Positions 26,117 through 35,623 are shown, counted from the first letter of the stretch. The stretch: DNA of 64,000 nucleotides from VRUE01 sp963807425 (GCA_963807425.1 CAWEBZ010000012.1:62001-126000); one strand, 5' to 3'. Numbers and translations: made by a program. The notes: generated by a model from the letters alone, not told the origin.

Positions 26117-26812
26117 ATGCTGGCCAGCGACAACGACACCGTTGGTGGCCGGGTGCTCGTTGTCGAGGACGACCCCGAGATCGCCAACGTCCTGCGCCGT
26201 TCCCTGCGCCAGGAGGGCTACGAGGTGCGAACGTCCGCCGACGGGGTTGAGGCGCTCGACGTCGCTGTCGGGTTCGTCCCCGACCTCGTCGTGCTCGACC
26301 TCGGTCTGCCGCGCCTGGATGGGGTCGAGGTCTGCCGCAGGCTGCGGGCAGACGGCGACGTGCCGATCCTGATGCTCACCGCCAGGGCTGAGACCGAGGA
26401 TCGCGTCAACGGCCTCGACAGCGGCGCCGACGACTACCTGGTGAAGCCATTCGAGCGGCAAGAGCTGCTGGCGAGGATCAGGGCGCTGCTGCGGCGGCGC
26501 CCGCCTCGAGGGGCCGCCTCGCTGAGCGTCGGCGATCTGACCCTCAACCCGGATACCCGCGAGGTGAAACGGGGAGAGCGCGAGCTGGAGCTGACCAATC
26601 GCGAGTTCGAGCTGCTTGAGTACCTGATGCGGAACGAACGCCTGGTGGTCTCACGGGAGCGGCTGCTCGACGATGTCTGGGGGTATGACCCGAGCGCGGC
26701 GACCAACACGATCGACGTCTTCATCTCCAACCTCCGCCGTAAGCTGGAGGCCGGGAACGAGCCTCGCCTCCTCCACACCAAACGCGGCGCCGGCTACGTG
26801 CTGAAGGACTGA
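26117..26812 (+). CDS. OmpR/PhoB-family response regulator
   Basis: 231 residues. The receiver domain has VEDDPEI, the phosphorylated Asp61 in LVVLDLGLPRLDG, the switch Thr in MLTARAE and Lys in DYLVKPF. The winged-helix DNA-binding domain (about residues 138-230) has LTNREFELLEYLMRNE and NTIDVFISNLRRKLE. It is followed two bases later by its histidine kinase. The kinase partner resembles the PrrB/MprB/TcrY group. The 99-base upstream gap contains the motif CGCTAAATC (26068-26076), whose core recurs near the end of the kinase gene; whether this is a binding site is unknown. Confidence 0.93.
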   Translation: MLASDNDTVGGRVLVVEDDPEIANVLRRSLRQEGYEVRTSADGVEALDVAVGFVPDLVVLDLGLPRLDGVEVCRRLRADGDVPILMLTARAETEDRVNGLDSGADDYLVKPFERQELLARIRALLRRRPPRGAASLSVGDLTLNPDTREVKRGERELELTNREFELLEYLMRNERLVVSRERLLDDVWGYDPSAATNTIDVFISNLRRKLEAGNEPRLLHTKRGAGYVLKD

Positions 26813-26814
26813 GC

Positions 26815-28248
26815 TTGGCCAGGTTGCGTCCCAGCCACTGGCCCGTGCGTTGGCGCCTCGCCGCGGTTTCCGCTGGCCTGACGCTGGCGATACTGCTTGC
26901 CTTCGGTGCCGTGATCGGCCAGGTTGCGACCAGCCGGATCGCTGACGACTTCGACCGCGAGGTAGGCAGCGCCGCCCAGACCCTGGCCGGAGAATTTCGC
27001 ATCGTTTACACGCCGCTCGGCACCCTCTCTGCCAAGCGAGGCCCGGAATTGGACGACTTCGTACGCCCCGACGAGGCCACGGCACGGATCTTCGACGTCG
27101 AAGGCAACCTGCTCAAGCAGAGCACCGGTGCCGTCGGGCTCGGCCCAGCGACCGACGGCCTCTCCGACCACGAAGGGATGCGCGTCGCAACCGCACGAAT
27201 CGTCAGCGACACCGGTCTCACGACCGGCTATGTCCAGTACGGGCGCAGCGTCGCCCATGTCGAATCGACGATCGACCGTCTCTGGCTCTTCGTCGCAGCA
27301 GGGATCTTCGCCGGGACCCTTCTGGCCAGCCTAGCCGGGCTGACGATTGCCGCTCGCGCGATGCGCCCGATCTCGGCGCTGACGGCAACCGCGCGCGAGA
27401 TCGCTGAGACTGGCGATCCCTCGCGCCGCATGCCGGATCCGAAAGTCGATGACGAGGTCGGCGAGCTGGCTCGAACCCTGGAGCAGATGCTCCGCTCGCT
27501 CGATGCCGCCCGGACCGAGCGCGAAGCGACGATGAAGAAGCAGCGCGAGTTCGTCGCCGACGCTTCGCACGAGCTGCGCACCCCGCTGACCAGCGTCCTC
27601 GCCAACCTCGAGCTGCTCGAGGCCTCGCTGCCCCCGGCCGCCGACAATGACGACCGGGCGATGGTCGACTCGGCTCTGCGCTCCTCGCGCCGGATGAGCC
27701 GCCTCGTCGCCGACCTGCTGCTGCTTGCCCGCGCCGATGCTGGGCGAAGCGGCAAGCGGCGCCGTTGCGACCTTGCCGAGGTTGCCGGCGAGGCGGCGGC
27801 GGAGGTGACCCCGGTCCTCGCCGGGCGCGAGCTTCAGGTCAAGGGCAACGGGCCGCTGCCGATCGACGGAGACCCGGACGAACTGCACCGGATGGTGCTC
27901 AACCTGCTCGACAATGCCACCCGCCACACGCCCGCCGGCTCGAGGATCGATCTGGCGCTGCGTCACGAGGGTGCCGACGCGGTGGTCGAGGTCGCAGACG
28001 ACGGACCGGGCATCCCTCCCCCGCTCCGCTCGCAGGTCTTCGATCGCTTCGTCCGCGGCGACGGACCCGCCGACACGGCGGTCGGTCCCGGCAGCGGGCT
28101 CGGTCTGGCGATAGTCCACTCGGTTGCCGCTTCTCACGGAGGCACGACGGAAGCGCTCGAATCCGACCGGGGAGGCGCCCTGTTGCGGGTCCGCCTCCCG
28201 CTGGCGAACTCTGAGAAATCGATTAAGCCCGCTTTAGAACCGCTTTAG
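26815..28248 (+). CDS. Membrane sensor histidine kinase
   Basis: 477 residues from a TTG start two bases after the response regulator stop. Layout: transmembrane helix about 14-36, an extracytoplasmic sensor of about 120 residues, second transmembrane helix about 160-182 and a HAMP domain (AARAMRPISALTATAREIAE). The dimerisation helix follows with the phosphorylated His in VADASHELRTPLTSV. The ATPase domain shows NLLDNATRHT (N box), VADDGPGIP (G1) and GSGLGLAIVHSVAASHGG (G2). The signal is unknown. The last codons lie in a tandem CCGCTTTAG repeat that includes the stop codon. Confidence 0.93.
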   Translation: MARLRPSHWPVRWRLAAVSAGLTLAILLAFGAVIGQVATSRIADDFDREVGSAAQTLAGEFRIVYTPLGTLSAKRGPELDDFVRPDEATARIFDVEGNLLKQSTGAVGLGPATDGLSDHEGMRVATARIVSDTGLTTGYVQYGRSVAHVESTIDRLWLFVAAGIFAGTLLASLAGLTIAARAMRPISALTATAREIAETGDPSRRMPDPKVDDEVGELARTLEQMLRSLDAARTEREATMKKQREFVADASHELRTPLTSVLANLELLEASLPPAADNDDRAMVDSALRSSRRMSRLVADLLLLARADAGRSGKRRRCDLAEVAGEAAAEVTPVLAGRELQVKGNGPLPIDGDPDELHRMVLNLLDNATRHTPAGSRIDLALRHEGADAVVEVADDGPGIPPPLRSQVFDRFVRGDGPADTAVGPGSGLGLAIVHSVAASHGGTTEALESDRGGALLRVRLPLANSEKSIKPALEPL

Positions 28249-28284
28249 CGCCGTTGCCTAAATTTGCCCGCGGACGAGACACAC

Positions 28285-28325
28285 GGGTCCGCCGGGGGCT
28301 CTCCCCAACATCCCCCGGTGGACCC
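28285..28325. terminator. Bidirectional terminator hairpin between the kinase gene and rnj
   Basis: Arms 28285-28298 and 28312-28325 pair over 14 bases with one G-T pair, around a 13-base loop. The hairpin lies between the convergent stops of the histidine kinase (28248) and rnj (28339), where a two-way terminator is expected. There is no T run on either side. Confidence 0.7.
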
Positions 28326-28338
28326 ACCAAAGTCCGGC

Positions 28339-30003
28339 TCAGACCTCGACCACGACCGGGATGATCATCGGCCGGCGGTGCAGCTTCTCGTAGACAAGCC
28401 CAGCAACGGCGTCATGGACGTCTTCCTGGATCAGGTGCAGCTCGCGGGTGCCGGCGCCGGCGGCGTCCTCGAGTGAGTCCTCGACCACGTCCTTCAGCTG
28501 CTCGACCAGCGCGCCCGCCTCCTCGAGGAAGGCGACGCCGCGGAAGAGGACTTCGGGATCGGCGACGACGGCGCCATCGTCGGACGAGATCGTCGCGACG
28601 ACGATGAAGATCCCGTCGGCTGAGATCTCGCGCCGGTCGCGCAGGGCGACGTCGTCAGGCTCGCCGACGTTGACCCCGTCGACGAAGATCACGCCAGCGT
28701 GGATGTCCTCGCCGAACCGCGCTCCGTTCGCGTCCAGCTCCAGCGGCAGGCCGTTGCGTCCCTGGAAGATCCTCTCCGACTCGATGCCGACCGATTCGGC
28801 GAGCTCGGCGTGCAGGCGAAGTCGCTGGTGGTCGCCGTGGACCGGCAGCACGTAGCGAGGTTTGGTCAGGTTGAGCATCAGCTTCAGCTCCTCCTGCCAG
28901 CCGTGGCCGGAGGCATGGATGGGCGCCTGCTTCGCGGTCACCACCGAAGCGCCGATCTCGTAGATCCGGTCGATCGTCTCGTTCACCGCGCGCTCGTTGC
29001 CGGGAACCGGTGTAGCCGAGAAGACGACGGTGTCGCCGGAATGCAGCTCGACATCGCGGTGGTCGTTGTTGGCCATCCGCCGCAGCGCCGAAAGCGGCTC
29101 GCCCTGGCTGCCGGTGGAGATCACGACCACCTTCTCGTCGGGGAAGCTCTCGATCTCACGCGGCTGGATGAAAAGGCCCGAGGGCGCGTTGGCAATTCCC
29201 AGGTTCGAGGCGATGTTGAAGTTCTTGCGCATCGAGCGTCCGACCAGGGCCACTCGACGGTCCAGCTTCACGGCAGCGTCGATCACCTGCTGGACGCGAT
29301 GGATGTTGGAGGCAAAGGAGGTGACGATGATCCGGCCTTTGCAGCCCGAGAAGGTCTCGAGCAGCGCCGGGCCGACGCTCGACTCCGACGGCGCAATCCC
29401 GGGGCGGTCGGCATTGGTCGAGTCGCCACAGAGCAGCAGCAGTCCTTCGCGGCCGAGCTGCGCGAGGCGGGAGATGTCGGCCGGCCTGCCGTCGACCGGG
29501 GTCTGGTCGAACTTGTAGTCGCCGGTCATCAGCAGCGAGCCCAGCTCCGTGGTGAGGATGACGCCGCGAGCGTCCGGGATCGAGTGCGAGAGGTGAACCA
29601 GCTCCAGCTCGAACGGTCCCAGCTTGACCTTCTCCCCCGCCTCGAGCTCCTGCAACGGCGCGTCCTTGAGCTTGTGCTCGTCGAGCTTCGAGCGGACCAT
29701 GCCGATCGTCAGCAGGCCGCCGTAGATCACCGGTGGCGAGCCGATCTCGCGCAGCACGTAGGGCAGCGCACCAACATGGTCCTCGTGACCGTGGGTGAGC
29801 ACGATCGCCTCGATGTCCTCAGCCCGGTCGCGCAGGTAGGAGAAATCCGGCAGGACGAGGTCGATGCCGAGCATCTCCGCGGTCGGGAACATCAATCCGG
29901 TGTCGACGACGACGATCCGGCCGCCGTACTCGATCACGGTCATGTTCTTGCCGATCTCGCCCAGACCTCCGAGCGGCAGCACGCGGAGCTTCTTGCTTGG
30001 CAC
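28339..30003 (-). CDS. rnj: Ribonuclease J
   Basis: 554 residues from GTG 30003, which overlaps the dapA stop by one base (TAGTG). It is a metallo-beta-lactamase/beta-CASP nuclease with the metal motif VLTHGHEDHVGALP, LVHLSHSIPDA, MTGDYKFDQTP and GDSTNADRPG, the beta-CASP segment STGSQGEP and the late HASGHGWQEEL. RNase J has 5'-3' exonuclease and endonuclease activity and, with RNase Y and PNPase (both in this window), covers mRNA decay. The dapB-dapA-rnj-ftsK order is common in Actinobacteria. Confidence 0.96.
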   Translation of the reverse strand: MPSKKLRVLPLGGLGEIGKNMTVIEYGGRIVVVDTGLMFPTAEMLGIDLVLPDFSYLRDRAEDIEAIVLTHGHEDHVGALPYVLREIGSPPVIYGGLLTIGMVRSKLDEHKLKDAPLQELEAGEKVKLGPFELELVHLSHSIPDARGVILTTELGSLLMTGDYKFDQTPVDGRPADISRLAQLGREGLLLLCGDSTNADRPGIAPSESSVGPALLETFSGCKGRIIVTSFASNIHRVQQVIDAAVKLDRRVALVGRSMRKNFNIASNLGIANAPSGLFIQPREIESFPDEKVVVISTGSQGEPLSALRRMANNDHRDVELHSGDTVVFSATPVPGNERAVNETIDRIYEIGASVVTAKQAPIHASGHGWQEELKLMLNLTKPRYVLPVHGDHQRLRLHAELAESVGIESERIFQGRNGLPLELDANGARFGEDIHAGVIFVDGVNVGEPDDVALRDRREISADGIFIVVATISSDDGAVVADPEVLFRGVAFLEEAGALVEQLKDVVEDSLEDAAGAGTRELHLIQEDVHDAVAGLVYEKLHRRPMIIPVVVEV

Positions 30004-30881
30004 TAGCTGGTCACCGGGTTCAGGCCAACGCCCTGGAGCGCTGCCCGCACTGTCTCTCGCTGGCCCGCGTCGACGGGCACGAGCGGCAGGCGCAGGGAGC
30101 CGGACGGGATCAGTCCCATCATCTCCAGCGCCGCCTTGACCGGGATCGGGTTGGTCGTCACTCCCATCGCGTCGTATACCTCACGCAGGCCTGAGTCGAT
30201 CTCGCGAGCGCGATCGAGGTCGCCGGCCTGGGCCGCCTCCCAGATCTCGCGCATCTGCGAACCAACCAGGTGCGAGGCGACGAGGATGCCCCCCGCACCG
30301 CCCAGTTCGAGCGTCCTGAGGAAGACGTCGTCGTTGCCCGCCAGCAGCGTCAGTCCCTCGATCGGCTGCAAGTCGTCGTTGTTGGCTTGCTTGACCGCGA
30401 CGACGTTGTCGATCTTGGCCAGCTCCGCGAGCAGCTCCGGCGGCACGTTGACCACGACCCTGGAAGGGATGTTGTAGGCGATGATCGGCAGGTCGCCGGC
30501 CACCTCGGCGATCGCTTCGAAGTGGGCGATTAGGCCCGCCGCGTTGGGCTTGTTGTAGTACGGGGTCACCACCAGTGCCGCATCGGCACCGTGCTCGACC
30601 GCGCTCTTGGTCAGTTCGACCGAGTGGCGGGTGTCGTTGGTGCCGGTCCCGAAGGCCAGCAGCACGTCGTCGCCAACCTCCTCGCGAACGGCATGCAGAA
30701 GATCGAACCCCTCCGGATCGGTGACGGTTGCCGACTCTCCGGTCGAGCCGCAGAGCACCAGTCCGTTAGAGCCGTGTCCGACCAGATGGGCGGCGAGCGC
30801 TCGAGCGGCGTCGAGGTCAACCCCTCCGCTTTCGGCGAAAGGGGTCACCATCGCCGTGATCACACCTTGGATCGGCTTCAT
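30003..30881 (-). CDS. dapA: 4-hydroxy-tetrahydrodipicolinate synthase
   Basis: 292 residues, a TIM-barrel aldolase. GSTGESATVTDPEG is the pyruvate-binding segment (GTTGE family signature), VVTPYYNKPNAAGL carries the active-site Tyr, YNIPSRVVVNV the second Tyr, and VVAVKQANND the Schiff-base lysine. It condenses pyruvate with aspartate semialdehyde, the first committed step toward diaminopimelate and lysine. Downstream rnj overlaps it by one base, and dapB lies 24 bases upstream, so the pathway steps are co-transcribed. Confidence 0.95.
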   Translation of the reverse strand: MKPIQGVITAMVTPFAESGGVDLDAARALAAHLVGHGSNGLVLCGSTGESATVTDPEGFDLLHAVREEVGDDVLLAFGTGTNDTRHSVELTKSAVEHGADAALVVTPYYNKPNAAGLIAHFEAIAEVAGDLPIIAYNIPSRVVVNVPPELLAELAKIDNVVAVKQANNDDLQPIEGLTLLAGNDDVFLRTLELGGAGGILVASHLVGSQMREIWEAAQAGDLDRAREIDSGLREVYDAMGVTTNPIPVKAALEMMGLIPSGSLRLPLVPVDAGQRETVRAALQGVGLNPVTS

Positions 30882-30905
30882 CGGGTCAGGGTACCGGGGT
30901 GGCGA

Positions 30906-31577
30906 TCAGAGGAGTTTCTCTAGACCGACCGTGAAACGGTCCTGTAGGCCGGCCACCTTGCGCACGGCGAGCAGCACGCCGGGCATGAAGGAGCGCCGAT
31001 CGATCGAGTCGTGGCGGATGCTCAGCGTCTGCCCCTCGCCACCGAAGATGACCTCCTGGTGGGCGACCAGACCTGGCAGACGCACCGAGTGGATCGGCTC
31101 GTGGACGTTGCCGCCAGCGCCCGCGATCAGCTCGGCGGTTCGCTTGGCGGTCCCCGAGGGGGCGTCGAGCTTGCGGTCGTGGTGCAGCTCGACGATCTCG
31201 CACTCGGGCATGTGCGGCGCGATTTGCTGGGCCACCACCATCATCAGCACCGCCCCGATCGCGAAGTTGGGGGCGACGAAGCAGTTGGCGTTGCCGTCGG
31301 CCGACTCTGCCTCTGCGCGAGCGGCGTCGAGGTCGAACCCGGTCGTGCCCACCACCGAGTGGACACCCGCGTCGAGACAAGCGCGCAGGTTGTCGAGGGC
31401 GGTTTCAGGGGTGGTGAAGTCGACGACGACGTCAGCGTCACCAAGTGTCTCGGCTAGCTCGACTCCGAGCGAGGGATCGGCCCGAGCGACCAGCTCCATC
31501 TCCTCGGCGCCTTCGACCGCCTCGCAGACCGCCTGCCCCATCCGCCCGGCAGCCCCAGAGGCGACTACCCTGATCAC
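30906..31577 (-). CDS. dapB: 4-hydroxy-tetrahydrodipicolinate reductase
   Basis: 223 residues from GTG 31577, which overlaps the M16 peptidase stop. The Rossmann loop VVASGAAGRMGQAVCEA binds NAD(P)H, VDFTTPETALDN and GTTGFDLD line the cofactor site, and ELHHDRKLDAPSGTAKRTAE contains the catalytic His and Lys. The protein is shorter than the E. coli enzyme (about 270) but all motifs are present. It reduces the DapA product to tetrahydrodipicolinate, the substrate of DapL at 12588-13757. Confidence 0.94.
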   Translation of the reverse strand: MIRVVASGAAGRMGQAVCEAVEGAEEMELVARADPSLGVELAETLGDADVVVDFTTPETALDNLRACLDAGVHSVVGTTGFDLDAARAEAESADGNANCFVAPNFAIGAVLMMVVAQQIAPHMPECEIVELHHDRKLDAPSGTAKRTAELIAGAGGNVHEPIHSVRLPGLVAHQEVIFGGEGQTLSIRHDSIDRRSFMPGVLLAVRKVAGLQDRFTVGLEKLL

Positions 31578-32848
31578 GCCGCGACCAGGCTCTCGCTGAC
31601 CGGCCCCAGGGCCTCGCGAAAGCGGTTCTCGTCGCGGCCGATGCAGGCGGCCGAGAGGCGCTCGGCGCCGTAGAGCCCGGCGGCGAGCTCGGTCAGATCG
31701 TCGACGGTCACGGCGTCGACCTTGGCCAGCATCTCGTCGAGGCTGTCGATTGGCAGGCCGAACAGGGTCGCCCGGGAGATCCGCGTCATCCGTGCCGCCG
31801 TCGACTCCGAGGAGAGGACGATGCGACCCTTGACGCTCTCCTTGGCACGGGCGAGCTCGTCGGCAGAGACAGGCTCGCCGCGCACCCTTCCGAGCTCGGC
31901 GCCGATCACGGAACAGGCCTCCTCGACGTTGTCCTCGCGGGTGCCGACGTAGGTAGCGACCATTCCGGAGTCCGTGTACTGCTCGCTGTAGGAGCCGACC
32001 GAGTAGGCGAGCCCGCGCTTCTCGCGCACCTCGCGGAAGAGCCTCGAGGAGCTCGAGCCGCCGAAGATCGAGTCGAGCACGGCGAGCGCGTAGCGCCGCT
32101 CGTCGTCACGGGTGATCCCGGGCGCCCCGAAGCAGATGTGGTACTGCTCGGTGTCCTTGCCGTAGAAGCGCAGCCGCGCCGCGTTGTCCGCCGTGTCGGC
32201 GGCGCCGGCACCCCCGTCGCCGTTCGGCGGCGAGACCAGACGGGCAGCCAGCTCGGCGATCCGTCCGTGGTCGACGTTGCCGGCGGCGCCGACGACGATG
32301 TTCGGCCCCGTGTAGCGGGCCCCGTGGTAGGCGGCGATCTCCGGAACCGGGATCGAGGAGATCACGTCCGCCCCGCCGAGCACGCGCCGGCCAAGCGGGT
32401 GGTCGCCGAAGACGGACTCGGCGAGGACGTCGTGGACGCGATCCTGCGGCTCGTCCTCGTACATCGCGATCTCCTCCAGCACGACCTCGCGCTCGGAGTC
32501 GATCTCGGGGTAGGTCGGCGCCAGCAGCATTTCGGCAAGCAGGTCGAAGACCTCCTCGGTGTGCTCATCGAGGAAGCGGGCGTGCAGATGCGTCGTCTCC
32601 TTGCCGGTGGCGGCGTTGACCGAGGCGCCGAGGCCGTCGAAGCGCTCGGAGATCTCGATCGCCGAGAAGCGTGCGGTCCCCTTGAAGAGCAGGTGCTCGA
32701 GGAAGTGCGAGACGCCGGCCTGGGCCGGGGTCTCGTTGCGCGAGCCGGTGCGCACCCAGAGCCCGAGCGCCACGGATCGCACCGAGGGAACCCCCTCAGT
32801 GACGACCCGTACGCCCGAGTCCAGCTCAGTTAGCTGGGGTGCGCTCAA
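31574..32848 (-). CDS. M16-family zinc peptidase
   Basis: 424 residues, a pitrilysin-type peptidase with the inverted zinc motif HFLEHLLFKGT (HxxEH) near residue 48, the downstream Glu in YPEIDSEREVVLEEI, and the R/Y pair segment GGSSSSRLFREVREKRGLAYSVGS. It corresponds to the single-chain M16 (YmxG/PqqL-like) proteins encoded next to pnp in many Gram-positive genomes. It probably degrades peptides; the substrate is unknown. It is 6 bases downstream of pnp and overlaps dapB (GTGA). Confidence 0.93.
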   Translation of the reverse strand: MSAPQLTELDSGVRVVTEGVPSVRSVALGLWVRTGSRNETPAQAGVSHFLEHLLFKGTARFSAIEISERFDGLGASVNAATGKETTHLHARFLDEHTEEVFDLLAEMLLAPTYPEIDSEREVVLEEIAMYEDEPQDRVHDVLAESVFGDHPLGRRVLGGADVISSIPVPEIAAYHGARYTGPNIVVGAAGNVDHGRIAELAARLVSPPNGDGGAGAADTADNAARLRFYGKDTEQYHICFGAPGITRDDERRYALAVLDSIFGGSSSSRLFREVREKRGLAYSVGSYSEQYTDSGMVATYVGTREDNVEEACSVIGAELGRVRGEPVSADELARAKESVKGRIVLSSESTAARMTRISRATLFGLPIDSLDEMLAKVDAVTVDDLTELAAGLYGAERLSAACIGRDENRFREALGPVSESLVAA

Positions 32849-32854
32849 TGCTCT

Positions 32855-35110
32855 CTAGCGACGCTCGCGGTCGCCGCCACCGCGAGGCCGGCGTCCCTCG
32901 CGGCCGCCACGGCCGCCGCGATCTCCGCGGTCGCCGCCGTTGCGGCGGGGACCGCCATCGCCGGACCCGACCGCGGCCAGCTCCTCCGGGGTCTTGCCCG
33001 CGACCGAGGGGTCGTCGGAGAGACGCAGGCCAATGCGGCCGCGCTCGCGGTCGACCTCGACCACGGTGACGTCGATCTCCTCGCCGGCGCTGAGCACGTC
33101 GTCGACCGAGTCGACTCGCTCGCCGGGCTTGACGTTGGAGATGTGGAGCAGGCCGTCGGTGCCCTTGACCAGCTCGACGAAGGCGCCGAACGTGGTGGTC
33201 TTGACCACCTTGGCGGCGTTGTAGCGATCGCCGACCTCGGCCTCCTTGGTCATCGACTCGATCCGGGCGACGCATGCTTCGACCAGCGAGCCGGTCGGTG
33301 CGTAGATGCGGATCGTGCCGTCGTCCTCGACGTCGATTTCGGCTTCGAACTCCTCGCAGAGCGCGCGGATGGTTTCGCCGCCCTTGCCGATCACGGCGCC
33401 GATCTTCTCCTGATCGATCTTGATCGCTTCGATCCTCGGCGCGTGCTGGGAGAGCTGCTCGCGCGGGCCGTCGATCGCCTCGGCCATCTTGCCGAGGATG
33501 AACTGGCGGCCTTTGTTGGCCTGCTCGAGAGCGTCGGTGAGGATCTCGAAGGTGACGCCGGTGATCTTGATGTCCATCTGCAGGGCGGTGATGCCCTCCG
33601 CGGTGCCGGCGACCTTGAAGTCCATGTCGCCGAGGTGGTCCTCGACGCCGGCGATGTCGGTGAGGACGATGTAGTCGTCACCCTCCTTGATCAACCCCAT
33701 CGCGACGCCGGCGACCGGAGCGCTGACCGGCACGCCCGCGGCCTGCAGGGCCATCGAGGAAGCGCAAACCGAGCCCATCGAGGAGGAGCCGTTGGACTCC
33801 AGCGTCTCCGAGACGACCCGGATCACATAGGGGAAGTCCTCTTCGTTGGGAATGGTCGCTACCAGCGCCCGCTCGGCGAGCGCGCCGTGACCGATGTCGC
33901 GCCGCTTCGGGCCGCGCATGAAGCCGGCCTCCCCGACCGAGAAGGGCGGGAAGTTGTAGTGGTGCCAGAACTTCTTCGAGGTCTCCAGGCCCAGCGTGTC
34001 GATGCGCATGTCCATGCGCGTCGTGCCGAGGGCGGCGTTGGAGAGGATCTGCGTCTCGCCGCGAGTGAAGAGCGCCGAGCCGTGGACCCTTGGGGAGATG
34101 TCGACCTCACACTCGATCGGCCGGATCTCGTCCTGGGCGCGGCCGTCGGGGCGCTTCTTGTCGACGGCGATCGCCTTGCGGATCGTGTCCTTCTCGATCG
34201 AGCCGAAAGCTGCCTTGACTTCGGCCACCTGCTTCTCATCGGTCTCTCCGTCGGCGGACTCGGGCGCGTACTTGGCGACCACCTCGTCCTTGACCTTGTC
34301 GATCGCCTCATAGCGCTCGAGCTTGCCCTCGGTGGCGATCGCGTCGACCAGAGCCTGGCCATGCGAGGAGCGGATGTCGCTGATCAGGCCCTCGTCGATC
34401 TTGGGGGCCTCGACCTCGATCTTCTCCTTGCCGGCCTTCTGTTGCAGCTCCTCCATCGCCGCGGTGAGCTTCTTGATCTCGCCGTGGGCGATGTCGAGGG
34501 CGTCGAGGATCTCCTGCTCGGTGACGCCGTTGGCGCCCGCCTCGACCATCAGGATCGCCTCGTCGGTGCCGGCGACAATCAGGTCGAGATCGAGCTCGGC
34601 AAGGTCCTCCTCGGAGGGGTTGACGACGAAGTCGCCGTCGAGCTTGCCGATCCGTACCGCGCCGACGTGGGCGGCGACAGGGACGGGCGAGATCGCGAGC
34701 GCGGCAGAGGCGCCGTTCATCGCGAGGATGTCATAGGGGTTGACCTGGTCGACCGACATCGGGATCGCGACGAGCTGGGTCTCGTAGTGCCAGCCCTTCG
34801 GGAACAGCGGCCGGATCGGCCGGTCGATCATGCGGGCGGTCAGGGTTGCCTTCTCGCCCGAGCGGCCCTCGCGACGGAAGAACGAGCCGGGGATCTTGCC
34901 CGCGGCGTACATCCGCTCCTCTACGTCGACGGTGAGGGGAAGAAAGTCCACGTCGCGAAGGTTGCCGACGGTTGCGGTGCAGAGCACCATCGTGTCGCCG
35001 GCCTGAACCACGACCGCGCCACCCGCCTGCTTCGCGAGCTTTCCGGTCTCGAAGGAGATCTGGCTGTCGCCGATGTCCGCCGAAACGCGGCTAACGTCAA
35101 ACATGCTCAT
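32855..35110 (-). CDS. pnp: Polyribonucleotide nucleotidyltransferase
   Basis: 751 residues. Two RNase PH domains flank a helical domain (about residues 1-215 and 325-550). The second holds the catalytic Asp region LIKEGDDYIVLTDIAGVEDHLGDM. A KH domain (IGAVIGKGGETIRALCEE) and an S1 domain (FGAFVELVKGTDGLLHISN) follow. The tail after residue 720 is Arg/Gly-rich (GGDRGDRGGRGGREGRR), a likely extra RNA-binding region. It degrades RNA 3'-5' with phosphate. A small hairpin (35128-35146) precedes its start. Confidence 0.96.
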   Translation of the reverse strand: MSMFDVSRVSADIGDSQISFETGKLAKQAGGAVVVQAGDTMVLCTATVGNLRDVDFLPLTVDVEERMYAAGKIPGSFFRREGRSGEKATLTARMIDRPIRPLFPKGWHYETQLVAIPMSVDQVNPYDILAMNGASAALAISPVPVAAHVGAVRIGKLDGDFVVNPSEEDLAELDLDLIVAGTDEAILMVEAGANGVTEQEILDALDIAHGEIKKLTAAMEELQQKAGKEKIEVEAPKIDEGLISDIRSSHGQALVDAIATEGKLERYEAIDKVKDEVVAKYAPESADGETDEKQVAEVKAAFGSIEKDTIRKAIAVDKKRPDGRAQDEIRPIECEVDISPRVHGSALFTRGETQILSNAALGTTRMDMRIDTLGLETSKKFWHHYNFPPFSVGEAGFMRGPKRRDIGHGALAERALVATIPNEEDFPYVIRVVSETLESNGSSSMGSVCASSMALQAAGVPVSAPVAGVAMGLIKEGDDYIVLTDIAGVEDHLGDMDFKVAGTAEGITALQMDIKITGVTFEILTDALEQANKGRQFILGKMAEAIDGPREQLSQHAPRIEAIKIDQEKIGAVIGKGGETIRALCEEFEAEIDVEDDGTIRIYAPTGSLVEACVARIESMTKEAEVGDRYNAAKVVKTTTFGAFVELVKGTDGLLHISNVKPGERVDSVDDVLSAGEEIDVTVVEVDRERGRIGLRLSDDPSVAGKTPEELAAVGSGDGGPRRNGGDRGDRGGRGGREGRRPRGGGDRERR

Positions 35111-35127
35111 TTAGTTGTCCTACCTCC

Positions 35128-35146
35128 GGCCGCCCGGATGGCGGCC
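35128..35146 (-). promoter_or_regulatory. Small hairpin in the pnp leader
   Basis: A 7-base perfect stem (35128-35134 with 35140-35146) and a 5-base loop sit between the DsbA-like stop and the pnp start, directly before the GGAGGT Shine-Dalgarno sequence on the minus strand. In E. coli a hairpin between rpsO and pnp is the target of RNase III/PNPase autoregulation; a comparable role here is only a guess. Confidence 0.35.
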
Positions 35147-35154
35147 ATCTGCTT

Positions 35155-35622
35155 TCAGAACTCGCGTTCTCTAACCGGACGAAGGGTACATGCCTCGAAA
35201 ATGGCCGGCGTGCCGGTAACTCCGCCGCGAATCCCGGATGCGAAGTCGCGGCGGACGCGCCCGGCGACCGAGTCTGAGCGGCGGTCGGACTCGAAGCGCT
35301 CGAGCTCGAGCCCGAGGCTCTCCACCCGTGCCCAGAGGTGCGGGTCGTCGACATGGCCCCGGTCCGCGTAGAGCGAGTCGACCATCTCGAAGAAGCTGCC
35401 CTGCGCCCCGGCCGCCTCCGCGGCCGCATGCAGGGCCGGTGAGCGGGGGTGCTTGCTGGCAACGGGGAAGTGACGAAAGGCGACCTTCGCCGGGCGGGCG
35501 GTGATTTCCACCCAGACAGCCGCGCAATGCGGGCAGCCGAGGTCCGCGTAGACGATCAGGCCAGGTCCCTCTCCCCTGCAGTGATCCTCCGGGCCGACCG
35601 GCGGGATCGGGGCGCTGGTCAG
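35155..35622 (-). CDS. DsbA-like thioredoxin-fold oxidoreductase, probable CTG start
   Basis: 155 residues when read from CTG 35622, one base after the peroxiredoxin stop. No ATG or GTG occurs upstream of the active site; the first GTG (35511) would remove it. The protein opens with PIPPVGPEDH, then LIVYADLGCPHCAA with the redox pair CPHC (residues 30 and 33), FRHFPVASKHP, a helical insertion, and GVTGTPAIF with the cis-proline. This is the DsbA/FrnE-like family. No signal peptide is seen, so it is probably cytoplasmic and works with the neighbouring peroxiredoxin. Confidence 0.82.
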   Translation of the reverse strand: MTSAPIPPVGPEDHCRGEGPGLIVYADLGCPHCAAVWVEITARPAKVAFRHFPVASKHPRSPALHAAAEAAGAQGSFFEMVDSLYADRGHVDDPHLWARVESLGLELERFESDRRSDSVAGRVRRDFASGIRGGVTGTPAIFEACTLRPVREREF

Positions 35623-35623
35623 C

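Noticed and set aside
28230..28250. Tandem CCGCTTTAG at the end of the kinase gene as a response-regulator binding site
   Set aside because: The repeat lies in the last codons of the gene, far from the promoter, and only a short core recurs upstream of the regulator; too little to call.
33143..35371. Long open frame (742 codons) antisense to pnp
   Set aside because: It is the mirror of a fully conserved pnp gene; high G+C at third codon positions keeps antisense frames open. The translation is Val/Asp/Leu-rich and low in complexity, with no family motif.
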